This document shows, one piece after another, positions 37,849 through 48,070 of a stretch of DNA of 64,000 bases. Origin of the DNA: DAOMNO01 sp035443885 (GTDB lineage Bacteria > Planctomycetota > Phycisphaerae > Phycisphaerales > SM1A02); NCBI GenBank assembly GCA_035443885.1, contig DAOMNO010000014.1:1-64000 (forward strand), in the 5' to 3' direction. The notes under the pieces were generated by a model. That model ran no database searches, was not told the origin of the DNA, and saw only the letters and a program-made list of their open reading frames with translations. Each line of letters opens with the position of its first letter. The first letter of the stretch is position 1. The translations under genes were made by a program, and so were the position numbers.

Positions 37849-38865
37849 ATGATTGTGCGCCCCGCGATTCTCTGCTCACTGCTTTGCTGCTCAATCGCCA
37901 CCGTTACGCTGGCAGATCCGCCCGTTGCGCCGACGGCCCCAGCCGCGCCTGCGAGGCCGGACGGCAAGCCCGCCCCCGCGCCACCCGCCGCTGCGAAGCC
38001 TGCGCCGGTGGTTCGTCTGCTGGATGCCGGTGCAGAGCCTCGTCGTGAGTTGCGTCTTTCGCCCAAGGCTGGTGCGAAGCAGGTGGTGGAGATGTCGCAG
38101 CGCATGAGCATGGAGCAGGCCGTGGGCGGCTTTTCGATGCCTGCGACCAACATGCCTGAGACGATCATTACGATCGAATATGAAGTCGAATCCGTTGCAG
38201 ACGGTGTGATTACTTATAACGCGGAAGTTACCGGCGCCGAAGTGAAGGAGTCACAGGGCGTTCAGCCCCAGGTGCTGCAGGCAATGAAGCGGTCGTACGA
38301 AAGCGCGATCGGCACGAAGTTCCGCACGACGATGAACAATCGCGGCATCATCAGCTCGCTCGAAATGCAGAGTGCAGGCCGACAAGACCCGCTGCAGGGC
38401 CAGCAGATGGAAAGCCTTCGTGAGGCCATGCGCAACATGATGATGCCGCTGCCTTCGGAAGCGATCGGCGTGGGCGGTTCGTGGCAGGTGTACACCGTCA
38501 ATGACCTCAATGGCTTCACTGTGGAAACCACCACGGTGCTGAAGGTTGTCAGCCTGGACGGCGATAACGTTGAGCTTGAGGTTGCCGTGTCGATGGACGC
38601 GGACGAGCAGAACATGAACGCGCCGGGCATGCCTGCCGGTTCGACGGTGCGGCTGATGTCGCTGGATGCTGACGGCAAGGGCAAATCGACGTGCCGCTTC
38701 GACAGCGTCGCGCCGGTTTCGTCCACGATGGCGACCCAGACCAAGATGAACATGGACCTCGACACCCCCGCCATGAGCCAGAGCATGACGCAGACGACGC
38801 GCATTGCGGTAACGGTGAAAGCAGGCGAATCGAAGAAGAAGGCCGCGCCCGCCGCTGCGGAGTGA
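37849..38865 (+). CDS. Exported Pro/Ala-rich linker protein, function unknown
   Basis: The 338-aa product begins at ATG 37849 (CTGGAG upstream) with a signal peptide (MIVRPAILCSLLCCSIATVT then LADPP). Residues 25-52 are a Pro/Ala linker. The folded part contains ITIEYEVESVADGVITYNAE and GGSWQVYTVNDLNGFTVETT, a pattern seen in uncharacterised planctomycete exported proteins; no catalytic motif. C-terminus is lysine/alanine-rich. Convergent with the kinase gene. Confidence 0.75.
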   Translation: MIVRPAILCSLLCCSIATVTLADPPVAPTAPAAPARPDGKPAPAPPAAAKPAPVVRLLDAGAEPRRELRLSPKAGAKQVVEMSQRMSMEQAVGGFSMPATNMPETIITIEYEVESVADGVITYNAEVTGAEVKESQGVQPQVLQAMKRSYESAIGTKFRTTMNNRGIISSLEMQSAGRQDPLQGQQMESLREAMRNMMMPLPSEAIGVGGSWQVYTVNDLNGFTVETTTVLKVVSLDGDNVELEVAVSMDADEQNMNAPGMPAGSTVRLMSLDADGKGKSTCRFDSVAPVSSTMATQTKMNMDLDTPAMSQSMTQTTRIAVTVKAGESKKKAAPAAAE

Positions 38866-38880
38866 TCTGCAGCGCTCGGC

Positions 38881-41337
38881 TCACGGGTTTTCAAGCTCGG
38901 CGATCATCGCATCGCAACGCGCAATCTGCTCGGTGAGCATTGCGGCGTTGTTGGTATCCACTTCACGCAGGGTGCCTTTCTGCTGCATGTCGAGGAAGAT
39001 GTTCCGCGATTGCTCACTCCAGAATCGCGCCTCGCGCCAGTGGGACTGTCGCTCTGCGGCGCTGTACTGATCGTCTTCTGCGAGGGCGATGTGCGACATC
39101 GCAGCCATGTATCGCGACACGCCGAGATCGCGCTGAAAGCCTGCGTTCTCCGGGTCGTTCGCAGCAAGCTGCTCGCGCAGCTCGCGTGCAGCGTGCACTT
39201 CCGCCAGCGCGCCGGGTCGATCGCCCATCGCTGCAAGTGCGCCTGCGATCTTGTTGCGCGTGTACGTTACATCGCTCACAGCAAGCGGGCTGCCGGGGTC
39301 CGCGTCCAGTAGTTCAAGCGCAAGAGTCAGTGCGCGGCGGTAATGTGCGAGCGCATCATCCAACTGCCCCTTTGATTGCAACACGGAGCCGACCTGATTG
39401 GCGTTGATGCTGACCGATCGGCGAACGACCGAGTTCTCCGGGTCCTTTTCCAGGAGTCGTTCAGTGAGTTCGAGCGCTTCGCGCTGATACATGAGCGCGC
39501 CAGCGATGTCGCCTGTCTGCTGCAGCACAAAGCCGATGTTGCTGTTGCAGACGGACAGGTTGATCGCTTCACGAACATTGTCAGGATCGGTGCGCACGAG
39601 TTCCGCGATGATGGACCTTGCGGTCATGAAGTGCGGCATTGCTTCGGCGTGGCGGCCCTGCCAACTGGTTACATCGCCCGTCTTGAGGTGCGAAGCCGCA
39701 AGTTCGCGCTGCGTCACGCGATCATCCGGCATGGCGGCTGCAACCCGAGTCAGGATTCCGCCCGCTTCGGCGAAGTGCGCGAGCGCGCCCGCGCTGTCGC
39801 CCGTCCATTGCAGCAGGTCGCCCACAAGCCTCATCGTGCCCGCCATCGCCCCGTGAAGCGCCATGTCATCTGGATGCGCTTCCACCAACTGCCTGCGGAT
39901 GGCGAGCGCGGTTTGATACGACTGCAGCGCGCCAGCGGTGTTGCCGAGGTTCGGGCTGTAGGGGTAGCCCTGAATGCTCGCGACGCGGTCATACGCGCTG
40001 GCGAGTTCGTCGAGCAGGTCGCGATCGTCGCCTGCTTCCTGTGAAAGCCTTTCGAGATACTCCAGCGCGCTGGTTACAAGCAGTTCGCGCGCTTTGCGAG
40101 AACCAGCAAGCGGCTCAATGGCGTCATGCACATCGAACATGAACCGCCGCGCAAGGGCGCGCACATCGGCAAAGCGGCGTTCAGCCAGTTCGCGCTGTTC
40201 GGCTTCTGCCGCCCGCGCCTGCTGCGCTGCGTGCGCCTGCCACGAGAACGCCGCCACGCCTACGGTGAGCAGGGCCACCACCGCCGCAGCGAGGGCGAGC
40301 GTGAGCCTGTAGCGACGCAGGTTTCGCCGCATGGCCGACCACGTGCTGTCGCGCTTCGCTTCGATCGGCTCCCCAGCGAGATATCGCCTGACATCTTTTG
40401 CCAATTCGCTCGCGCTTTGGTAACGATCGTCTGGGTGCTTGGCGAGGCATTGCATGGCGATCGCTTCTATCGCCTCGTCCATGTTCGGCACGATGGAGCG
40501 AAGGCGGCTCGGCTCGCGCGTGATGATGTTCTCCAGGGTCTGCCGCACACCGCTGCCTACGTCGTAGGGGAAGCGATCCGCCAGCAGGTGAAACAGGATG
40601 ACGCCGAGCGAATACACATCGCTGCGTGTATCGACGGCGAGCGGTTGTGCAGCGTCGGCCTGCACCTGCTCCGGGCTGGCCCACGGCAGTGAACCCATGA
40701 ACTGCCCCGTGACGCTGACGCCCGATCGCGTTGCGTCGTCGTCATGCAGAGCCTTGGCGAGGCCGAAATCGAGCACGTGCGGGCGGCCTTCCGCATCGAT
40801 GCGGATGTTGCTGGGCTTGAGATCGCGATGAATCACGCCGCGCTGATGCGCATAGCTCACGGCTTCACAGATGACAGCGAAGAGATCGATCAGCGCGCGA
40901 TGCGCTTCCTGCGGCGAGTGATTGTGGCGGAGCGGGGCGTCGGGCGCAGCGTATTCGCCGAGGCTCATGCCATCGATGAACTCCATGACGAAGTAGAGCC
41001 GCTCGCCACCGGGCGATTCACGAGGCGTAACACCGCTGTCGTAAATGTGAACGATGTTGGGATGACGCAGTGAAGCGATGAGCTCGATCTCACGCTCGAA
41101 GCGCCTTCGGGCCGCTTGTGAGGCATATGCGCCTTCCAGCAGCACTTTGATGGCGACCTTGCGCCCGGTCGATCGCTGCGTAGCGACATACACCGCGCCC
41201 TGTCCGCCGCGCTTCAATTCAATGAGTTCATCATACCCCGGCAGTGAAGGCGGTTCGGCGTGAAACCGCCCGCGTTTGAGTTCTGCGATGAGGCTCGTCT
41301 CGTCGAGGTACCACGATGTATCAGTTTGAGAAGGCAT
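38881..41337 (-). CDS. Ser/Thr protein kinase with transmembrane segment and TPR repeats
   Basis: The 818-aa product has an N-terminal Hanks-type kinase domain: ELKRGGQGAVYVA (glycine loop), KVAIKVLLEGAY (catalytic Lys), VIHRDLKPSNIRID (catalytic loop) and VLDFGLAKAL (DFG). A single membrane segment near residue 350 (LTLALAAAVVALLTVGVAAF) separates it from a periplasmic-side or exported TPR-like region (repeated ALTSALELLER-style helices). It follows a sigma factor gene by 43 bp on the same strand, the classical planctomycete pairing, so it probably controls or is controlled by that sigma factor. Confidence 0.93.
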   Translation of the reverse strand: MPSQTDTSWYLDETSLIAELKRGRFHAEPPSLPGYDELIELKRGGQGAVYVATQRSTGRKVAIKVLLEGAYASQAARRRFEREIELIASLRHPNIVHIYDSGVTPRESPGGERLYFVMEFIDGMSLGEYAAPDAPLRHNHSPQEAHRALIDLFAVICEAVSYAHQRGVIHRDLKPSNIRIDAEGRPHVLDFGLAKALHDDDATRSGVSVTGQFMGSLPWASPEQVQADAAQPLAVDTRSDVYSLGVILFHLLADRFPYDVGSGVRQTLENIITREPSRLRSIVPNMDEAIEAIAMQCLAKHPDDRYQSASELAKDVRRYLAGEPIEAKRDSTWSAMRRNLRRYRLTLALAAAVVALLTVGVAAFSWQAHAAQQARAAEAEQRELAERRFADVRALARRFMFDVHDAIEPLAGSRKARELLVTSALEYLERLSQEAGDDRDLLDELASAYDRVASIQGYPYSPNLGNTAGALQSYQTALAIRRQLVEAHPDDMALHGAMAGTMRLVGDLLQWTGDSAGALAHFAEAGGILTRVAAAMPDDRVTQRELAASHLKTGDVTSWQGRHAEAMPHFMTARSIIAELVRTDPDNVREAINLSVCNSNIGFVLQQTGDIAGALMYQREALELTERLLEKDPENSVVRRSVSINANQVGSVLQSKGQLDDALAHYRRALTLALELLDADPGSPLAVSDVTYTRNKIAGALAAMGDRPGALAEVHAARELREQLAANDPENAGFQRDLGVSRYMAAMSHIALAEDDQYSAAERQSHWREARFWSEQSRNIFLDMQQKGTLREVDTNNAAMLTEQIARCDAMIAELENP

Positions 41338-41380
41338 CAGATGCGGTGCGAGGAACGATCAACAGAAGCGAGCAAAGCGA

Positions 41381-41956
41381 TCAGCCTTCTTCTTCGACCT
41401 GCTCGTCGATCAGTGTGCTCAGGCGTTTCAGGATGCGCGATTTGGCCTGGTACACCTGATCGAGACTGAGGCCGAGCGCGCCGGCGGTGTCCTTCGCGGA
41501 GCGGCCGTTGAGCGCGTACTGTGTAAACGCTGCGAGGTCGCTTTCGTTGAACTCGGCTTCGATGCGGTTCATCGCCTGCCGCAGGTGATACTGCCTCCAC
41601 TGCTCATCCCATGAGGATTCAATGTCGGGCCGCGCCGCCGCGGCCTCCACTTCCCGTAGCGGTGCCTGGCCATGGTTCTGACGCGATCTTGCGAAAATAG
41701 CATGAAGCGTGACGGTTTTGAGGTACGACCGAAACTTGCCCCGCGATGGGTCGTATTCGAAGCCCGGCATGGAGCGAGTCAGGGCCATGAGCACATCCTG
41801 CAGCACGTCGTCGCAGTCCGCGGGTTGAAGGTTGCGGCTGCGTGCGAAGTTGCGGATCAACTCGCCATAGCGATGGCAGAACTCCGCCCAGGCAAGGGGG
41901 TCGGCACCCTCGCCCAGCCGGGCGAGCAGCGAAATGTGGGTGGTCTGCCCGATCAC
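41381..41956 (-). CDS. ECF-type RNA polymerase sigma factor
   Basis: The 191-aa product has region 2 (WAEFCHRYGELIRNFARS, then DCDDVLQDVLMALTRSMPGF, FRSYLKTVTLHAIF) and region 4 (LAAFTQYALNGRSAKDTAGA, SLDQVYQAKSRILKRLSTL). It lacks a zinc-binding anti-sigma partner in the neighbourhood; the adjacent transmembrane kinase is the likely regulator, as in planctomycete sigma-kinase operons. Target promoters cannot be read from the window. Confidence 0.9.
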   Translation of the reverse strand: MIGQTTHISLLARLGEGADPLAWAEFCHRYGELIRNFARSRNLQPADCDDVLQDVLMALTRSMPGFEYDPSRGKFRSYLKTVTLHAIFARSRQNHGQAPLREVEAAAARPDIESSWDEQWRQYHLRQAMNRIEAEFNESDLAAFTQYALNGRSAKDTAGALGLSLDQVYQAKSRILKRLSTLIDEQVEEEG

Positions 41957-42116
41957 GAATCACAGTTTAATTCTGAAAAGTGAGGCTCTCCAAAAATCTG
42001 GCTGATTTTGATGTCAGAAATCGACACGCAACAGGATAATGAGAGAGTGGGGCGGCTGATGTGGTAGCCAGCCCCGGCTTTACCGGTCGTCAGACCCATT
42101 GTGAGGAGTTCCGAGA

Positions 42117-44571
42117 ATGATTCGCCGCGTATCCGTCACGTTGTGCATCGTCAGCCTTGTGGTCGCGCCCGCGTCCGGCGCTGTCATCTTCTCCAAGTGG
42201 GTCGGGCCTGCTACAGGCAACTGGAACGTCGCGGGGAACTGGGATCCCGCAGCGGTACCTCAGAACGGCGTCAATACCTATGTCGTCCGCATCGACGACA
42301 ACCGCAGGCAGAACACGATCGTAACGCACACCACGGGTACAACCACCCTGGACGGCCTCATCATCGATGCGGGCGACACGTTGATTCAGAACAACAGCAC
42401 GTCCTTTGTCATCCTCGACTTTGTAACGAACGACGGTCTCTGGCAGATGAACTCCGCCGGCAATGTGACGGACATTCAGATCGGTGGCAATGAAGTCCTC
42501 TTCGATGGCGGTGGCACCGTTTCAATGTCGAGCAATCTCAACAACCGCTTCTATGGAACCGGCGGGCTTCGACGCCTCATCAACGGCAGTAATCACACCA
42601 TCCGTGGCTCTGGACAGATCGGGTTCAATGCCAATCTCAAACTGACCAATGATGGCATGATTGATGCGAATCAGGCTATCGCGATGGTTGTCGATATGAC
42701 CGACGGTGCGGGCAACTTCAACAACGGCGTGATGCAGTCGAGCCTGTCCGGCACGCTGACGATCATTGGCACTACGCTGGACAACACGAACGGTGTCATT
42801 CGCGCGATCGGCAACGGTCTGACGCGCCTGGAGAGTTCGTCCATCCTCGGCGGCGAGCTGCGAACGGAAGACAGCGGCGAAATGCGTGTTCAGGGCGTAA
42901 CACTCCTTGAGGCTGTAACCGTCAACGGTGCGCTGACTCAGGTCAACAGCGCGGTGGTGGATCTTGTGAACGGCATCGAAATCAACGGCGAATGGCGCAT
43001 GAACTCCGCCGGCAATCAAACGGACGCGCGTCTCCTGAGCGATGTTACGCTCTCTTCGTCATCCACCGGTGAAGTAGTGATGAGCAACAACATTCAGAAC
43101 CGCTTCTACGGCAGCGGCGCGTTGCGCCGACTGACGATCGATCCGACCATAACGATTCGTGGCTCGGGTCAGATCGGCTTCAATGCCAATCTCAAGCTGA
43201 CGAACGACGGCTTGATCGACGCGACGCAGTCCAACGCGTTGACGGTCGATATGACCGACGGAGCAGGCAACTTCAACAACGGCGTGATGCAGTCGAGCCT
43301 GTCCGGCACGCTGACGATCATTGGCACTACGCTGGACAACACGAACGGTGTCATTCGCGCGATCGGCAACGGTCTGACGCGCCTGGAGAGTTCGTCCATC
43401 CTCGGCGGCGAGCTGCGAACGGAAGACAGCGGCGAAATGCGTGTTCAGGGCGTAACACTCCTTGAGGCTGTAACCGTCAACGGTGCGCTGACTCAGGTCA
43501 ACAGCGCGGTGGTGGATCTTGTGAACGGCATCGAAATCAACGGCGAATGGCGCATGAACTCCGCCGGCAATCAAACGGACGCGCGTCTCCTGAGCGATGT
43601 TACGCTCTCTTCGTCATCCACCGGTGAAGTAGTGATGAGCAACAACATTCAGAACCGCTTCTACGGCAGCGGCGCGTTGCGCCGACTGACGATCGATCCG
43701 ACCATAACGATTCGTGGCTCGGGTCAGATCGGCTTCAATGCCAATCTCAAGCTGACGAACGACGGCTTGATCGACGCGACGCAGTCCAACGCGTTGACGG
43801 TCGATATGACCGACGGAGCAGGCAACTTCAACAACGGCGTGATGCAGTCGAGCCTGTCCGGCACGCTGACGATCATTGGCACTACGCTGGACAACACGAA
43901 CGGTGTCATTCGCGCGATCGGCAACGGTCTGACGCGCCTGGAGAGTTCGTCCATCCTCGGCGGCGAGCTGCGAACGGAAGACAGCGGCGAAATGCGTGTT
44001 CAGGGCGTAACACTCCTTGAGGCTGTAACCGTCAACGGTGCGCTGACTCAGGTCAACAGCGCGGTGGTGGATCTTGTGAACGGCATCGAAATCAACGGCG
44101 AATGGCGCATGAACTCCGCCGGCAATCAAACGGACGCGCGTCTCCTGAGCGATGTTACGCTCTCTTCGTCATCCACCGGTGAAGTAGTGATGAGCAACAA
44201 CATTCAGAACCGCTTCTACGGCAGCGGCGCGTTGCGTCGGCTGACGATTGGGCCGGACGTAACCGTTCGTGGCAGCGGTCAGCTTGGCGTGAATTTCAAC
44301 TTCGCCCTGACGAACCATGGCTCCATCATCGCCAATCAAAGCAGTGGGATCACGATTGATCTCACAGACAGTGAGACGTTCCTCAACACTGGCCTGCTGC
44401 ACGTTACCGGCTCCGGCAGCATGACAATTCAGCCTTCAGGCATGAATCAGCAGGGGCTAGTCCTCATCGATGCCACGCGCACGCTGTCGCGATTGGGTCA
44501 CTATGTGCAAACCTCCGGGACGACGACGACGAACGGCGTTCTGTCTGTTTCAGCGGGGAACCAGTTGCAAC
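42117..44571 (+). CDS. Giant secreted beta-helix-like repeat protein, partial at assembly gap
   Basis: The frame starts at ATG 42117 (GAGGAG upstream) with a signal peptide (MIRRVSVTLCIVSLVVAPAS) and the phrase WNVAGNWDPAAVPQ typical of planctomycete autotransporter-like beta-helix proteins. It then holds nearly three 185-residue units with identical sequence. It runs 818 codons into the N gap at 44572. A dockerin-like end (44672-44720) lies in a compatible frame only if the gap is really 100 bases, so the true length is unknown. Likely a secreted or surface adhesin-like protein; function not known. Confidence 0.8.
42711..44236 (+). repeat. 555-bp tandem repeat, about 2.75 copies
   Basis: Copies begin at 42711, 43266 and 43821, exactly 555 bp (185 codons) apart. 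Where I compared copies base by base they are identical, and the third copy ends in divergence near 44236. A weaker, older relative of the unit lies just before the first copy. Confidence 0.95.
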
Positions 44572-44671
44572 NNNNNNNNNNNNNNNNNNNNNNNNNNNNN
44601 NNNNNNNNNNNNNNNNNNNNNNNNNNNNNNNNNNNNNNNNNNNNNNNNNNNNNNNNNNNNNNNNNNNNNNN
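44572..44671. other. Assembly gap of 100 N
   Basis: The run is exactly 100 N, the usual placeholder for a scaffold gap of unknown size. It lies directly after the near-identical 555-bp repeats, which are a likely cause of the broken assembly. Confidence 0.99.
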
Positions 44672-44720
44672 CACGGTGGACGTGCAGGACCTGCTGATCC
44701 TCCTCGGCAACTGGGGGTGA
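44672..44720 (+). CDS. Dockerin-like C-terminus, partial after gap
   Basis: Encodes TVDVQDLLILLGNWG and a stop, the same dockerin-like ending as the secreted proteins at 7921, 11241 and 12887. It may be the end of the gene broken at 44571 or of a different gene lost in the gap. Confidence 0.6.
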
Positions 44721-44768
44721 TGGACTGAAGCCGCATTCATGCGGCGGTCCTCTCATGCGTGCTGATTG

Positions 44769-44805
44769 CCGCCCTCGCGCTGATGCGCGGGGGCGGTTGC
44801 TTTTT
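44769..44805 (+). terminator. Terminator after dockerin tail
   Basis: CCGCCCTCGCGC-TGAT-GCGCGGGGGCGG is a 12-bp stem (one G-U pair) followed by TTGCTTTTT, 48 bases after the stop codon. A second small hairpin, GCCGCA-TTCA-TGCGGC, lies at 44730-44745. Confidence 0.85.
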
Positions 44806-44884
44806 GCGTGCCGCGTGCTGGCCGTGTGGCGCGCGGCGCGGTAGGGTGGTGGCGTTTCACACGCGGGGAGAAGGGAATCGACTG

Positions 44885-45964
44885 ATGGATCGCAGAGAGT
44901 TTCTGGCAGCGTCCGCAGCGGTTGTGCCGGTGATGGCAGGAGCGCGAAGCATGGCAGCGACGAACGAGCACGCACCGGCGGCGCAGCGTGATGCCCGCGA
45001 CTTTCCGCCGCCCGCGTTTCCGGTGGCGATCAGCTCCGCCAACGGCCTACGTTCGGTTGCGCGTGCGGTGAAGCTCATCAGCGAAGGGATGGACCCGCTT
45101 GATGCTGCGGTCGAAGGCATCACCATCGTTGAAGACGACCCGGCGGACAACAGCGTGGGCTACGGCGGCCTGCCGAACGAAGCGGGCGTGGTGGAACTGG
45201 ACGCCTGCGCGATGCATGGCCCTTCGCACAAAGCCGGCGCAGTGGCGGGGATTCAGAACATCAAGAATCCCGGCAAGGTCGCTCTGCTTGTGCTCAAGCG
45301 CACGAATCATGTTTTGCTCGTCGGTGAAGGTGCGAAGCAATTCGCGCTGCAGCACGGCTTCAAGGAAGAGGATTTGCTGACGCCTGAATCCCGCAGGGCG
45401 TGGCTGCGCTGGCGCGAGAACCTGAGCGCGAGTGATGATCGGCTGAACCGCGAGCAGCACGTGGACCGCGACATGATCCCGCTGCGCTCTCACGATGACA
45501 TCCCGTTTACCGAGGGAACCATTCACTGCTCCGCGGTGGATACACGAGGCGACCTCGGCGGCGTGACTTCCACCAGCGGGCTGAGCTACAAAATCCCCGG
45601 CCGCGTGGGCGATTCACCCATCATCGGTGCGGGCAACTTCACGGATAACCTCGTCGGTTCAGCAGGCGGAACGGGGCGAGGCGAAGCCGCGATCAAGTCG
45701 TGCGCTGCCTTTCAGGTCGTCAACCACATGGCAAGCGGCGTTGAGCCGACGGAAGCATGCTTGCGCGTGCTGAAGTGGGTGGCGAACCACACGCGCCGCC
45801 GCATGTTGCTCAATGAGAAGGGCGAGCCGAACTTCCAACTGACGCTCTACGCCTTGCGCAAAGACGGCGCATACGGCAGCGCGAGCATGAGAAGCGGTAA
45901 GGATTTCGCCATCGCAGACGCAGCCGGCGCTCGCCTTGAGAAGTGCGCGTATGTGTATGAATGA
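44885..45964 (+). CDS. Tat-exported N4-(beta-N-acetylglucosaminyl)-L-asparaginase-like Ntn hydrolase
   Basis: The 359-aa product starts with a twin-arginine signal (MDRREFLAASAAVVPVMAGA). The mature part matches the asparaginase/glycosylasparaginase Ntn family: NSVGYGGLPNEAGVVELDAC near the N-terminus and GTIHCSAVDTRGDLGGVTST, where the Thr of GT is the expected auto-cleavage nucleophile, then GRVGDSPIIGAGNF. The family cleaves GlcNAc-Asn or beta-aspartyl bonds. Export suggests use on external glycopeptides. Divergent-free, single gene with an RBS-like GGAGAA upstream. Confidence 0.88.
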   Translation: MDRREFLAASAAVVPVMAGARSMAATNEHAPAAQRDARDFPPPAFPVAISSANGLRSVARAVKLISEGMDPLDAAVEGITIVEDDPADNSVGYGGLPNEAGVVELDACAMHGPSHKAGAVAGIQNIKNPGKVALLVLKRTNHVLLVGEGAKQFALQHGFKEEDLLTPESRRAWLRWRENLSASDDRLNREQHVDRDMIPLRSHDDIPFTEGTIHCSAVDTRGDLGGVTSTSGLSYKIPGRVGDSPIIGAGNFTDNLVGSAGGTGRGEAAIKSCAAFQVVNHMASGVEPTEACLRVLKWVANHTRRRMLLNEKGEPNFQLTLYALRKDGAYGSASMRSGKDFAIADAAGARLEKCAYVYE

Positions 45965-46055
45965 GGGGGATGTTGCTGCGTCCCCTGCGTCGAGCGTCTT
46001 TGAGACGGTGAACTTTACTCATCGCACCCGCCACTCACAGCAAGGAAGCGACTCA

Positions 46056-46424
46056 ATGCCTGCCGCGGCAGCCGTGAACAAAGTCGATGCTATCCGCCAT
46101 GGCTTTGCGTATCTGCAAACTGCCAGATAGAGCGTGAGCGATGCGTTCAAGTCGCTCTTCAATGTCGACGGTATTATTCACGGCTATGTCGGTCCTGATC
46201 CTTTTGCGGGGCCGATTGCGACGTTCTACGGTTGGCATGAAAACAACGGGCCTGCGACAGGCGTGGCGATGAAGATCGTTTCGATTGATGTGGAAGGCAC
46301 GATCGCCGCCGCTCGCGTCGAACTCGACAACTGGACCGGCCACCGCTTCACCGACATGTTCACGCTGCTCAAGTCCGGCAGCGAGTGGAAGATCATCAGC
46401 AAGGTCTTTCACCTGCACGGGTGA
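46056..46424 (+). pseudogene. NTF2-like/SnoaL-type protein interrupted by in-frame TAG
   Basis: The frame from ATG 46056 (AAGGAAGCG upstream) reads HGFAYLQTAR, then TAG at 46128-46130, then continues in the same frame with SVSDAFKSLFNVDG and GPDPFAGPIATFYGWHEN, ARVELDNWTGHRFTDMFTLL to a stop at 46424. The two parts together match a full nuclear transport factor 2-like (putative lumazine-binding/SnoaL type) domain of about 122 residues. The stop therefore breaks an otherwise intact gene; sequencing error is the main alternative. Confidence 0.7.
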
Positions 46425-46488
46425 AGCCGCGACGATCTTCTTGCTTTCATTGCCAAGCCGTGAAGAGCACGAGTGAACATCGCGCCGA

Positions 46489-46944
46489 CTAATCGACATA
46501 CTCGTATGGAGCAAGACGTATCAAGCGTTCCGGCATCGTCGTCGGTAAGGGCGTGGGCAAGGGGCCATTGGCGGTCATCAGTGGCAAGCCGACGACCCAG
46601 CGGTGCATGAAAAATGCGACTCGAAAGCGATCGCAGCCGGGCGGAAGCGGGGCCCATCGCTCCGCAATCAACGCCGAGCCGTCGGGAGTCAGAAACACTT
46701 CTGCCCACGCGCTTTGCCAGTTGTCCCGTGGTTGTGAAGCATCTTCCTGCGTGAATGCTCCCACATTGAAGTCGTCACCAGCCTTTTCAACCAGCACTTC
46801 GATCAATACCGTTGATTCGAATAACTCGCGAACGGCAGTGAGCCCGGCGGCATCTTCGCCGTAAAGGATTTCCGCCTGCTCAGCAACCATCGCTTCGTTA
46901 AACGATAGCGAGTGCACGCCAATGATTTGAGTTCGCAGCGGCAT
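46489..46944 (-). CDS. Hypothetical protein, 151 aa
   Basis: A compact globular-looking product (SLSFNEAMVAEQAEILYGED, then EVFLTPDGSALIAERWAPLP) without membrane segments or a signal peptide. I do not recognise the family. It is co-directional with, and downstream of, the TIM-barrel isomerase and oxidoreductase genes and could belong to their transcript. Confidence 0.65.
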   Translation of the reverse strand: MPLRTQIIGVHSLSFNEAMVAEQAEILYGEDAAGLTAVRELFESTVLIEVLVEKAGDDFNVGAFTQEDASQPRDNWQSAWAEVFLTPDGSALIAERWAPLPPGCDRFRVAFFMHRWVVGLPLMTANGPLPTPLPTTMPERLIRLAPYEYVD

Positions 46945-46974
46945 CTATTCACTCCGTAAGTGATGGCGTTCTTC

Positions 46975-48021
<1,047 letters not shown>

Positions 48022-48070
48022 GGCGCGCACGTTGTACCACACGAACGCGATGGCGAACAGTTCGCGGCGT

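Noticed and set aside
42522..44129. Three near-identical antisense open frames of about 165-171 aa
   Set aside because: They mirror the 555-bp coding repeats and have no start signals or domains of their own.
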